Source of the DNA: Spirochaetaceae bacterium
GTDB lineage: Bacteria > Spirochaetota > Spirochaetia > Treponematales > Breznakiellaceae
Direction: 5' to 3'
Assembly: GCA_031265635.1 (NCBI GenBank)
Contig: JAISCK010000234.1
Span: forward strand, 1-5,021
DNA length: 5,021 nt
In this document: positions 1-4,075 of the stretch, piece by piece
Numbering within the stretch: the first letter of the stretch is position 1
How the letters are laid out: each line of letters begins with the position of its first letter
The notes under the pieces: generated by a model
Database searches by the model: none
The model's input: the letters and a program-made list of their open reading frames with translations, nothing else
What the model was told of the DNA's origin: nothing
Translations under genes and position numbers: made by a program

Positions 1-417
1 CATGGCCATGGAAAAATTTTTGAACGAAGCAATGAGAAAGCCTGAAAGGCTGTCCGGGGGAAGGCCAAGTGAAAGGATCAGGGCGCGGAGCGCCTGGGCC
101 GCGGGCGCTGTTGCCTGAGGCGCGATACCTGACGGCGCGGCGGGTGTAGTGTGTACGCCCGGTACAGTGCCCATACGGCGTTCCACCGGGGACAGAGTCC
201 GTAACCCGCCCGCTCCAGGACCGGGTTTTGAAGGAATTCCACTCTGTCCTGCTTGGGGCTTCGCGCCCTGCTTTGCCGGTATATGTTCGCCGGAGGGTGT
301 TTTACCGGAGGAAGTTTTATGCGGTGAAGTATGTTTTTTTACACGATTGCCGGCAGGGGCCGGAACTCCAGGAGTACGGGAGGCTGTCCCGGATACCTGG
401 GGAGTCTTGGGCCCCAC
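1..417 (-). CDS. Partial Pro/Gly/Lys-rich hypothetical protein downstream of rplS (3' end outside window)
   Basis: A reading frame with no stop runs from just after rplS to the window edge (139 codons from a GTG at 417-415). Residues 1-75 are rich in Pro, Gly, Ser, Thr and Lys (KTSSGKTPSGE), as in a disordered region. The last 35 or so residues change to a hydrophobic, helix-like segment containing ALRALILSLGLPPDSLSGFL, which looks like the start of a folded domain. The start is uncertain: the GTG lies 5 nt after the rplS stop with a GAGG too close to it (2 nt), while an ATG at 174-172 has GGTGG at 8 nt spacing. The frame overlaps a short palindromic repeat. Function is not recognised. In treponemes I recall flagellar-type (FliK-like or FlhB-like) hypothetical genes after rplS, which would fit a Pro-rich N-terminus, but that is inference. 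No terminator separates it from rplS, so it probably shares the operon. Confidence 0.55.
   Translation of the reverse strand, partial: MGPKTPQVSGTASRTPGVPAPAGNRVKKHTSPHKTSSGKTPSGEHIPAKQGAKPQAGQSGIPSKPGPGAGGLRTLSPVERRMGTVPGVHTTPAAPSGIAPQATAPAAQALRALILSLGLPPDSLSGFLIASFKNFSMAM
190..249. repeat. Short palindromic (REP-like) element
   Basis: GGACAGAGT at 190-198 is matched exactly by its reverse complement ACTCTGTCC at 241-249. Nested inside, AACCCG at 203-208 pairs with CGGGTT at 222-227. The outer arm belongs to the GGGGACAGAG motif that also occurs as tandem copies inside trmD. Similar GGGGACAGAGT palindromes are dispersed in many bacterial genomes, often in connection with REP-associated transposases, so a degenerate non-autonomous repeat is plausible. 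Membership of a named family cannot be shown from one window. Confidence 0.45.
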
Positions 418-421
418 AACC

Positions 422-826
422 TCAACTCTTGGGGGTATCGGCCCCGGCGGCGGCTCTGGCCTTGGCGGCTCTGGCCTGTTTGGTCAGCACCAGTTCCTTG
501 ATCTTGGCGGCTTTGCCCACTTTGCCCCGGATATAGTACAGCTTGGCCCGCCTGACCTTGCCGGGACGCACTACTTCAACCTTGGCAAGGCGGGGGGAAT
601 GAATGGGAAATATCCGTTCCACGCCGACACCGTAGGAATTTTTGCGCACCATAAAAGTCTTGCCTATCCGGCCATGCTTCATGGCAATCACCAGGCCCTC
701 ATAAATCTGGATACGCTCGGTCTTGCCTTCAACAATCTTGAAATGCACTTTAACCGTATCGCCGACCTTAAAATCATCGATGGTTTCTTTCATCTGGGAG
801 GCTTCAATAGCCCGTATCTCGTTCAT
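422..826 (-). CDS. rplS: 50S ribosomal protein L19
   Basis: Ribosomal protein bL19, located at the 30S-50S interface of the ribosome. The 134-residue product has the whole family core: FKVGDTVKVHFKIVEGKTERIQ, then YEGLVIA (43-49), FMVRKNSYGVGVERIFPIHSP (58-78) and the closing VRRAKLYYIRGKVGKAAKIKE. It is about 20 residues longer than the E. coli protein (115) because of an Ala/Lys/Arg-rich tail (TKQARAAKARAAAGADTPKS), probably a flexible basic extension binding rRNA. The start ATG overlaps the trmD stop as ATGA, and its Shine-Dalgarno GAGGGGG (837-831) lies inside the last trmD codons 4 nt upstream, so the two genes are translationally coupled. No terminator hairpin follows the stop. Confidence 0.98.
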   Translation of the reverse strand: MNEIRAIEASQMKETIDDFKVGDTVKVHFKIVEGKTERIQIYEGLVIAMKHGRIGKTFMVRKNSYGVGVERIFPIHSPRLAKVEVVRPGKVRRAKLYYIRGKVGKAAKIKELVLTKQARAAKARAAAGADTPKS

Positions 827-1674
827 GCTTCCCCCTCGGAATGACCCGCTTTTTCGGGTTTGTCCTGTAGTTCCTCTATAAGCGCGCAGATTTCCCGGTC
901 AAAAATTCCCGTATCAAGACCCTTGCGGATCAAGTCGGGCCTGACCCTCAGGGTTTTTTCAACCCTTTTGCGGAGCCGCCATCGCCTGATATGTTCATGG
1001 TGCCCTGAAAGCAAAAGCTCAGGGACTGCTATAGTAGCATACTTTTCAGGCCGTGTATACTGGGGATACTCCAATAAGCCCCCGGAAAAGCTCTCTTCGG
1101 CAAGGGAACCGGGGGTAATGACTTCCTCAAGCAGCCGGTAGGTAGCGTCGATCACGCTCAGGGCGGCCACTTCGCCTGAGGAAAGCACATAATCCCCCAC
1201 CGAAAGCTCTTCGTCCACAAACCCGTCTATGATCCGCTGGTCTATGCCCTCATAACGGCCGCAGATAAGAACCAGTTCGTTTTCGCCGGCAAGCTCCCTG
1301 GCCAGGGCCTGGTCAAAGGGCCTTCCGCCGGGAGAAAGGTATAGCACCCGCCGCGCGGCACTCGGGGACAGAGCAACTGTGGGGGGCAGAGCGGCAGTCG
1401 GGGACAGAGCATCGCCTGATTCCCGCCCGGCGTCGAGCCGGTTTACGATGCCAAGGGATTGCAGGGCCAGGCCAAGAGGTTCGGCCATCATCAGCATGCC
1501 CGCCCCGCCGCCGTAGGGGGCGTCATCACAGGTATGATGCCTGTCATGGGCAAAATCCCGTATGTTAAGGGCCTGATAGGCGACGATGCCCCGCTTTACG
1601 GCCCTTGCCATGATTGAATTGGCAAAATAGGCGTCTATGATTTCAGGGAACAGGGTCAATACGGTATATTTCAT
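823..1674 (-). CDS. trmD: tRNA (guanine37-N1)-methyltransferase
   Basis: SPOUT-family methyltransferase that uses S-adenosylmethionine to make m1G37 in tRNAs with G36, preventing +1 frameshifts; a cytoplasmic homodimer. Landmarks are the N-terminal TLFPEII (7-13), the YGGGAGMLMM loop (54-63), and the trefoil-knot cofactor segments YLSPGGRPFDQ (112-122), CGRYEGIDQR (138-147) and LSVGDYVLSSGEVAAL (157-172). The substrate side has EESFSGGLLEYPQYTRPE (193-210) and LLSGHHEHIRRWR. At 283 residues it is longer than the usual 230-255, largely because of about 26 extra residues before the first knot strand, including three in-frame hexapeptide repeats (89-106). The residue before SF, where E. coli has catalytic D169, is Glu194. 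Start and stop overlap rimM and rplS by ATGA. A weak GGAG lies 11 nt upstream. The knot motifs are intact, so the enzyme is probably active. Confidence 0.97.
   Translation of the reverse strand: MKYTVLTLFPEIIDAYFANSIMARAVKRGIVAYQALNIRDFAHDRHHTCDDAPYGGGAGMLMMAEPLGLALQSLGIVNRLDAGRESGDALSPTAALPPTVALSPSAARRVLYLSPGGRPFDQALARELAGENELVLICGRYEGIDQRIIDGFVDEELSVGDYVLSSGEVAALSVIDATYRLLEEVITPGSLAEESFSGGLLEYPQYTRPEKYATIAVPELLLSGHHEHIRRWRLRKRVEKTLRVRPDLIRKGLDTGIFDREICALIEELQDKPEKAGHSEGEA
1357..1410 (-). repeat. Three 18-bp tandem repeats, in frame inside trmD
   Basis: CAGAGC on the plus strand recurs at 1369-1374, 1387-1392 and 1405-1410, an exact 18-bp period, with the surrounding GGGGACAGAGC motif kept in units 1 and 3 and degraded in unit 2. 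Because 18 is a multiple of 3, the TrmD reading is a hexapeptide repeat: ALSPTA, ALPPTV, ALSPSA (residues 89-106). It lies in the linker between the MMAEP helix and the YLSPGG knot strand, a surface position where an insertion can be tolerated. Confidence 0.85.
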
Positions 1675-2204
1675 TCAAGAATCCACTCCGAAAGAAGGGG
1701 TATGGTGCGGTTTTCGCTGTCCACATCGCCGAAAAATTCCTTTCTGAACGGAACCAGATGAGTTTCGCCTGAAAGCAGCTTCACTTCAACAAGCCAGCCG
1801 CCGCCGCCTTCAATCACGTCGCTTACTGTCCCTAGTACCGCCGGTTCCGGTGAAGACAGGGCATCCCGCGCGCCTGATGAAACAACGCCGAGCCCCTTGA
1901 GATCTTCAATATAATATTCATTTTTTGCCAGGGGCGCGGCCCGGTCCCTGCCGGTTATCAGGACAGCGCCCGAAAGAGCCCTGGCCGCTTCGGGGGTTTC
2001 GATGCCCCGGAATTTCATGAGAATATGGCCGGAATTTCCCCTGATTTCTTCGATGATACAGGTTTTTTCACCTGTTTTTCCGCGTAAGAGAATCTCTTTA
2101 AGGGAAAGAAGGTGTTCCCATTCGCCGGATGCCGAGCGAATCTTTACAAAGCCTTCAAGGCCATGGGGCTGTCCCACATGGCCCACTATAAACTGTTGAA
2201 CCAT
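1671..2204 (-). CDS. rimM: Ribosome maturation factor RimM
   Basis: Assists late assembly of the 30S head, binding S19 near the 16S rRNA 3' domain; cytoplasmic. The 177-residue protein has the normal two-domain layout. The N-terminal RimM barrel (about 6-90) carries VGHVGQPHGLEGFVKI, ILMKFRGIETPEAARALSGA and VLITGRD; the PRC barrel (about 96-177) carries NEYYIEDLKGLGVV, LGTVSDVIEGGGGWLVEV and LVPF. A loop at about 109-121 (SSGARDALSSPEP) looks expanded and resembles the TrmD repeat at DNA level. The stop overlaps the trmD start (ATGA). The start ATG is 21 nt after khpA with no clear Shine-Dalgarno, so translation may depend on re-initiation; the family motif beginning at residue 6 argues against a much later start. 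Confidence 0.96.
   Translation of the reverse strand: MVQQFIVGHVGQPHGLEGFVKIRSASGEWEHLLSLKEILLRGKTGEKTCIIEEIRGNSGHILMKFRGIETPEAARALSGAVLITGRDRAAPLAKNEYYIEDLKGLGVVSSGARDALSSPEPAVLGTVSDVIEGGGGWLVEVKLLSGETHLVPFRKEFFGDVDSENRTIPLLSEWILE
1842..1880 (-). repeat. Degenerate relative of the trmD repeat within rimM
   Basis: The minus-strand DNA reads TCAGGC, then GCGCGG, GATGCC, CTGTCT, TCA, CCG, giving SGARDALSSP. The trmD copy reads TCAGGC, GATGCT, CTGTCC, CCG, giving SGDALSP. Apart from a 6-bp and a 3-bp length difference the two are nearly identical and are read in the same frame. It lies in a loop of the RimM PRC barrel. A short match between two GC-rich genes could be chance. Confidence 0.35.
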
Positions 2205-2225
2205 AACCGCAGTATGGTTGCTTTT

Positions 2226-2459
2226 TCAGTCCAGAATCTCAAGTACGGTGCGTTTGCCGCTTTTTGCGGTGGCCGCCTGAAGCACGGTTCGTATGGCTTT
2301 GGCGATGCGGCCGTGCTTTCCTATGACCTTGCCTATATCATCAGGGGCAACCCGCAGTTCCAGAATAGTGGATTTTTCGCCTTCAACAACATTCAACTGA
2401 ACCTGGGACACATCGTCTACCAGGGATTTCACTATATATTCAACCAGATCTTTTTCCAT
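2226..2459 (-). CDS. khpA: KH-domain RNA-binding protein KhpA
   Basis: A small single-KH-domain protein (77 residues, standard family length) of the KhpA/YlqC family, an RNA-binding protein reported to act with KhpB/Jag in some bacteria and almost always encoded between rpsP and rimM. The start MEKDLVEYIVKSLVDD is typical. The RNA-binding GXXG loop is GKVIGKHGRIAKAIR (about 43-57), with GKHG as the core, and the end KRTVLEILD completes the last strand. The ATG lies 3 nt after the rpsP stop, with GGAG about 8 nt upstream inside the rpsP end, so it is coupled to rpsP. Nothing is missing or unusual. Confidence 0.95.
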   Translation of the reverse strand: MEKDLVEYIVKSLVDDVSQVQLNVVEGEKSTILELRVAPDDIGKVIGKHGRIAKAIRTVLQAATAKSGKRTVLEILD

Positions 2460-2462
2460 TGT

Positions 2463-2714
2463 TTACTCCAGGGTTATGTTCTTCTTGTTGAGAATCTGGT
2501 GAACCGTATCGCTTACAGAGGCTCCGTTTTTCAGCCAGCCCCTGATTTTTTCCTCGTTAAGCACGATCTGTTTGTCCCCGGCCTCGATGGGATGATAGTA
2601 ACCCAGTTCCTCAATGGTTTTGCCGTCACGGGGGGCCCGCCCGTCCATGACCACAATACGGTAGTACGGCTTTTTTTTTGTGCCGAATTTTTTAAGCCTA
2701 ATCCTTGCGCCCAT
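2463..2714 (-). CDS. rpsP: 30S ribosomal protein S16
   Basis: Ribosomal protein bS16, a primary assembly protein of the 30S body. The 83-residue product has the family signatures: the N-terminal IRLKKFGTKKKPYYRIVVMDGRAPRDGK (5-32), IEELGYYHP (34-42) and the helix LNEEKIRGWLKNGASVSDTVHQILN. The start is fixed by a strong Shine-Dalgarno, GAGGAGGA, 3 nt upstream. It is the first gene of the operon. A run of nine adenines on the coding strand (plus-strand T9 at 2671-2679) encodes the Lys-Lys-Lys stretch and is a potential slippage site. Confidence 0.98.
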   Translation of the reverse strand: MGARIRLKKFGTKKKPYYRIVVMDGRAPRDGKTIEELGYYHPIEAGDKQIVLNEEKIRGWLKNGASVSDTVHQILNKKNITLE

Positions 2715-2717
2715 AAA

Positions 2718-2725
2718 TCCTCCTC
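2718..2725 (-). promoter_or_regulatory. Strong Shine-Dalgarno of rpsP
   Basis: GAGGAGGA on the minus strand, separated by TTT from the rpsP ATG. It sets the start of S16 and contrasts with the two divergent plus-strand genes, which have no Shine-Dalgarno at all. Confidence 0.85.
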
Positions 2726-2738
2726 AGGTTCCGCTTTC

Positions 2739-2793
2739 GTAAATCCGATTTACTGGTAAAACGGCCGCAGGATCGGATCAACCGTTCCGGCCG
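2739..2793 (-). promoter_or_regulatory. Structured leader of the rpsP operon
   Basis: Two structural elements lie in the predicted 5' leader. First, CGGCCG at 2793-2788 pairs with CGGCCG at 2767-2762 and is followed by four U residues, like a weak terminator or attenuator. Second, an exact palindrome GTAAATC-G-GATTTAC (2753-2739) overlaps another, TTTAC-CA-GTAAA (2760-2749); these share sequence, so only one could form as a hairpin. Together they could be an autoregulatory ribosomal-protein leader or DNA operator half-sites. Neither role can be proved from one sequence. Confidence 0.4.
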
Positions 2794-2858
2794 CTTTGGT
2801 CCGCGCCGCTTGTTCGCGGAGAGGGTTTACCGCCCCGAATACAGCGCCTTATGGGAAC

Positions 2859-2887
2859 ACCATACCCTGTCTTCAAGGAAAAGTCAA
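2859..2887 (-). promoter_or_regulatory. Sigma-70-type promoter of the rpsP operon
   Basis: On the minus strand the -35 TTGACT (2887-2882) and the -10 TATGGT (2864-2859) are separated by exactly 17 bp. The predicted transcription start is near 2852, leaving a leader of about 138 nt before rpsP. The -35 box is back to back with that of the divergent membrane-protein promoter, 15 bp away, so the two could influence each other. Confidence 0.7.
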
Positions 2888-2902
2888 TTGGCCTGCGATT
2901 CC

Positions 2903-2931
2903 TTGAACCATAGCCCCTTCCGCGCTATACT
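2903..2931 (+). promoter_or_regulatory. Sigma-70-type promoter placed for a leaderless transcript (membrane protein)
   Basis: The -35 TTGAAC (2903-2908), a 17-bp spacer and the -10 TATACT (2926-2931) form a near-consensus promoter. Only six bases separate the -10 box from the ATG at 2938, so the usual start point is the A of the start codon. The bases between (GGGCCA) hold no room for a Shine-Dalgarno. Confidence 0.7.
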
Positions 2932-2937
2932 GGGCCA

Positions 2938-3213
2938 ATGAGTATTTTTGAGACACTTATGCTGCTCTGTTTTGCCGCCTCATGGCCGGTGAATATCTTC
3001 AAGTCCATAAGGGCCCGGTCATCCAGGGGCAAGAGCCTTGCTTTTCTCGTTATCGTATGGGCGGGCTATGCCAGCGGTATTATCCACAAGATCAGGTTTT
3101 CCAGGGACCCGGTGATGGCCCTCTATATTCTTAACTTCATCATGGTAGGAATAGACATTAGCCTGTGGTTTATCAACAGACGCCGTGACATAGAGGCCGA
3201 AACCCAATCATAA
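2938..3213 (+). CDS. Three-helix membrane protein, PQ-loop/SemiSWEET-like
   Basis: A 91-residue hydrophobic protein with three predicted membrane helices (about 3-22, 33-50 and 59-79) and a charged C-terminal tail (NRRRDIEAETQS). Helix 1 ends in SWPVNIFKSIRARSSRGKS, which recalls the PQ-loop pattern of SWEET/SemiSWEET transporters (Pro at the kink, then basic residues, Ser and Gly-x-Ser), with Trp-Pro instead of Pro-Gln. SemiSWEETs are three-helix half-transporters that dimerise to move sugars. I recall similar short proteins annotated as hypothetical in Firmicutes and spirochetes (SWP...KSxxGKS, GYxxGIIHKI). The transporter role is inference and the substrate is unknown. The start sits on the predicted transcription start with no Shine-Dalgarno. 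It diverges from rpsP and is not clearly linked to the zinc genes downstream. Confidence 0.8.
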   Translation: MSIFETLMLLCFAASWPVNIFKSIRARSSRGKSLAFLVIVWAGYASGIIHKIRFSRDPVMALYILNFIMVGIDISLWFINRRRDIEAETQS

Positions 3214-3241
3214 ATATGAAAACGATATTCATTTTCATATT
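3213..3241. promoter_or_regulatory. Fur/Zur-type operator candidate (palindrome)
   Basis: AATATGAAAA at 3213-3222 is matched exactly by TTTTCATATT at 3232-3241, a 10-bp inverted repeat around 9 bp. Its core, GAAAACGATATTCATTTTC (3218-3236), agrees with the E. coli Fur box GATAATGATAATCATTATC at 15 of 19 positions. It touches the -35 box of the regulator gene, so a bound repressor would block RNA polymerase. The adjacent Fur-family regulator and zinc-binding protein genes make an autoregulated Zur site the simplest reading. It begins on the last base of the upstream stop codon; being AT-rich, it is unlikely to be a terminator. Confidence 0.65.
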
Positions 3242-3268
3242 GACAAATTTCCTTCAACTTTGTAAAAT
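3240..3268 (+). promoter_or_regulatory. Consensus sigma-70 promoter placed for a leaderless transcript (zur operon)
   Basis: A perfect -35 TTGACA (3240-3245), 17 bp, then the -10 TAAAAT (3263-3268). The ATG of the regulator begins six bases later at 3275, the expected transcription start. The intervening ACAAAA-type sequence has no Shine-Dalgarno. The geometry is identical to that of the promoter at 2903-2931. Confidence 0.75.
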
Positions 3269-3274
3269 ACAAAA

Positions 3275-3688
3275 ATGGCGAAGCGTCCTGAAAATTACCG
3301 TACCCGGCAGGGGCAGTGCATTCTTGACTACATAAAGTCCCTGGGGGACGGTCATGTAACAGTTACCCAGATTGTACGTCATTTTGAAGATACCCAGGAG
3401 TTTATCAGTCAGACCACCGTCTACCGGCATCTTGAAAAACTGGCCGCCGGCGGGATGCTGCGCAAATATGTCCTCTCCGGCAGCGCCTGCTATCAATACG
3501 CGGGCGGCAAGGCGGACCGCCGGGAGCACTTCCACCTGAAATGCGAAAGCTGCGGCGCCCTCATCCACGCGGACTGCGATTTTCTGGATAAGATTGAAAG
3601 GCATCTCCTCAAACGGCATAATTTTCAAGTCAACCTGCTTAAAACTGTTTTTTACGGGACCTGCAAAAAATGTCTTGCCGGCGCGTGA
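3275..3688 (+). CDS. zur: Fur-superfamily metalloregulator, probably zinc-responsive Zur
   Basis: A 137-residue repressor of normal Fur-family length. The winged-helix DNA-binding domain (about 1-80) includes the recognition region ISQTTVYRHLEKLAAGGMLRKY (44-65). The dimerisation domain has the HFHLKCESCG motif (85-94) and a C-terminal CKKC, giving two CxxC pairs (C90/C93 and C130/C133) that normally hold structural zinc. C72, H85, H87, H98, C101 and H115 are candidates for the sensing site. The family includes Fur, PerR, Mur, Nur and Zur; the zinc assignment rests on the znuA-like gene in the same operon. The ATG is on the predicted transcription start, and the family-standard N-terminus supports it. 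It is probably autorepressed through the palindrome upstream. Its stop overlaps the next gene. Confidence 0.88.
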   Translation: MAKRPENYRTRQGQCILDYIKSLGDGHVTVTQIVRHFEDTQEFISQTTVYRHLEKLAAGGMLRKYVLSGSACYQYAGGKADRREHFHLKCESCGALIHADCDFLDKIERHLLKRHNFQVNLLKTVFYGTCKKCLAGA

Positions 3689-3987
3689 ACCACGGTCCTG
3701 CAGGTCGGGCGGAAGTCTTTGTTTTTGTCCTTTGTCTTTGCTTTGTTATGACGCCCGTTTTCTCCGAAGGCTTTAACGCGGTCCTTGCGGATCATGATTG
3801 CTGCGGCGCGGGATGCCCTGTCTGCCTTTTGCTGCAACAGGGCGAAGATTTTTTCAGGCAGTACAAAGCCCCTTGTTCCGGTTTTTCTTCCGGCGCTCTT
3901 GCGCCGGTTTTCCTTGTCCTTGATCTTGTTCCGTGCCGGTTTATCACAACCAGCGCGGTACAGCTAAAAGTAAAAATGAACACATGA
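3670..3987 (+). CDS. Small secreted or membrane Cys-rich protein of the zinc operon
   Basis: A protein of 105 residues (100 if it starts at the GTG at 3685, which overlaps the regulator stop as GTGA). No Shine-Dalgarno favours either start, so coupling to the upstream gene is likely. After a basic N-terminus comes a hydrophobic signal or anchor segment, VFVFVLCLCFVMTPVFS (16-32), then a HDCCGAGCPVC cluster (42-52; C44, C45, C49, C52), a polar helix-like LLQQGEDFFRQY, a second weakly hydrophobic stretch (about 75-95) and the end VQLKVKMN. I recall similar unnamed small proteins, with a DHDCxGxxCPxC motif and a LKVxxN end, next to zinc-uptake genes in Firmicutes. The His/Cys cluster could bind zinc outside the membrane. 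No function is established. The lack of strong helix 2 hydrophobicity leaves topology open. Confidence 0.7.
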   Translation: MSCRRVNHGPAGRAEVFVFVLCLCFVMTPVFSEGFNAVLADHDCCGAGCPVCLLLQQGEDFFRQYKAPCSGFSSGALAPVFLVLDLVPCRFITTSAVQLKVKMNT

Positions 3988-3990
3988 TGT

Positions 3991-4023
3991 CCGTATGCGT
4001 TTTGTGTGATTACGGGGTTTTTT
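3991..4023 (+). terminator. Weak terminator or attenuator before the znuA-like gene
   Basis: CCGTA (3991-3995) pairs with TACGG (4011-4015), extendable by one U-G pair, and is followed by GG and six T residues (4018-4023). The stem is short and the loop is 15 nt, so at best it would terminate partly, lowering znuA relative to zur. It lies just after the small gene's stop. No convincing separate znuA promoter was seen in the gap. Confidence 0.3.
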
Positions 4024-4061
4024 AATAACGGGAGAAACGGCCTGCCAGCTGATTTTTCCAA

Positions 4062-4067
4062 AGGAGC
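4062..4067 (+). promoter_or_regulatory. Shine-Dalgarno of the znuA-like gene
   Basis: AAGGAG, 8 nt before the ATG at 4076. It fixes the start in front of a clear signal peptide and shows that the organism uses ordinary Shine-Dalgarno initiation here, unlike in zur. Confidence 0.85.
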
Positions 4068-4075
4068 TTATAAGT

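Noticed and set aside
1..11. CATGGCCATG palindrome at the window edge
   Set aside because: Short, of a type common by chance, and explained by the coding frame (SMAM); no supporting context.
149..844. 231-codon plus-strand frame
   Set aside because: It lies antisense to rplS and to the left-edge minus-strand frame, and has low-complexity Gly/Pro/Phe composition with no recognisable domain; it is a shadow of the minus-strand genes.
1357..1410. Tandem repeat as a CRISPR array
   Set aside because: The units are 18 bp with no spacers and are translated in frame inside trmD.
2112..2759. 215-codon plus-strand frame
   Set aside because: Antisense to the end of rimM, khpA and rpsP, all secure family members; its protein has no family features.
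3213..3241. Palindrome as an intrinsic terminator of the membrane-protein gene
   Set aside because: The stem is almost all A/T and not followed by a T tract; its fit to a Fur box and contact with the -35 box make an operator the better reading.
3254..3628. 124-codon minus-strand frame opposite the regulator
   Set aside because: It lies fully antisense to a clear Fur-family gene and would have no promoter; no domain was recognised.
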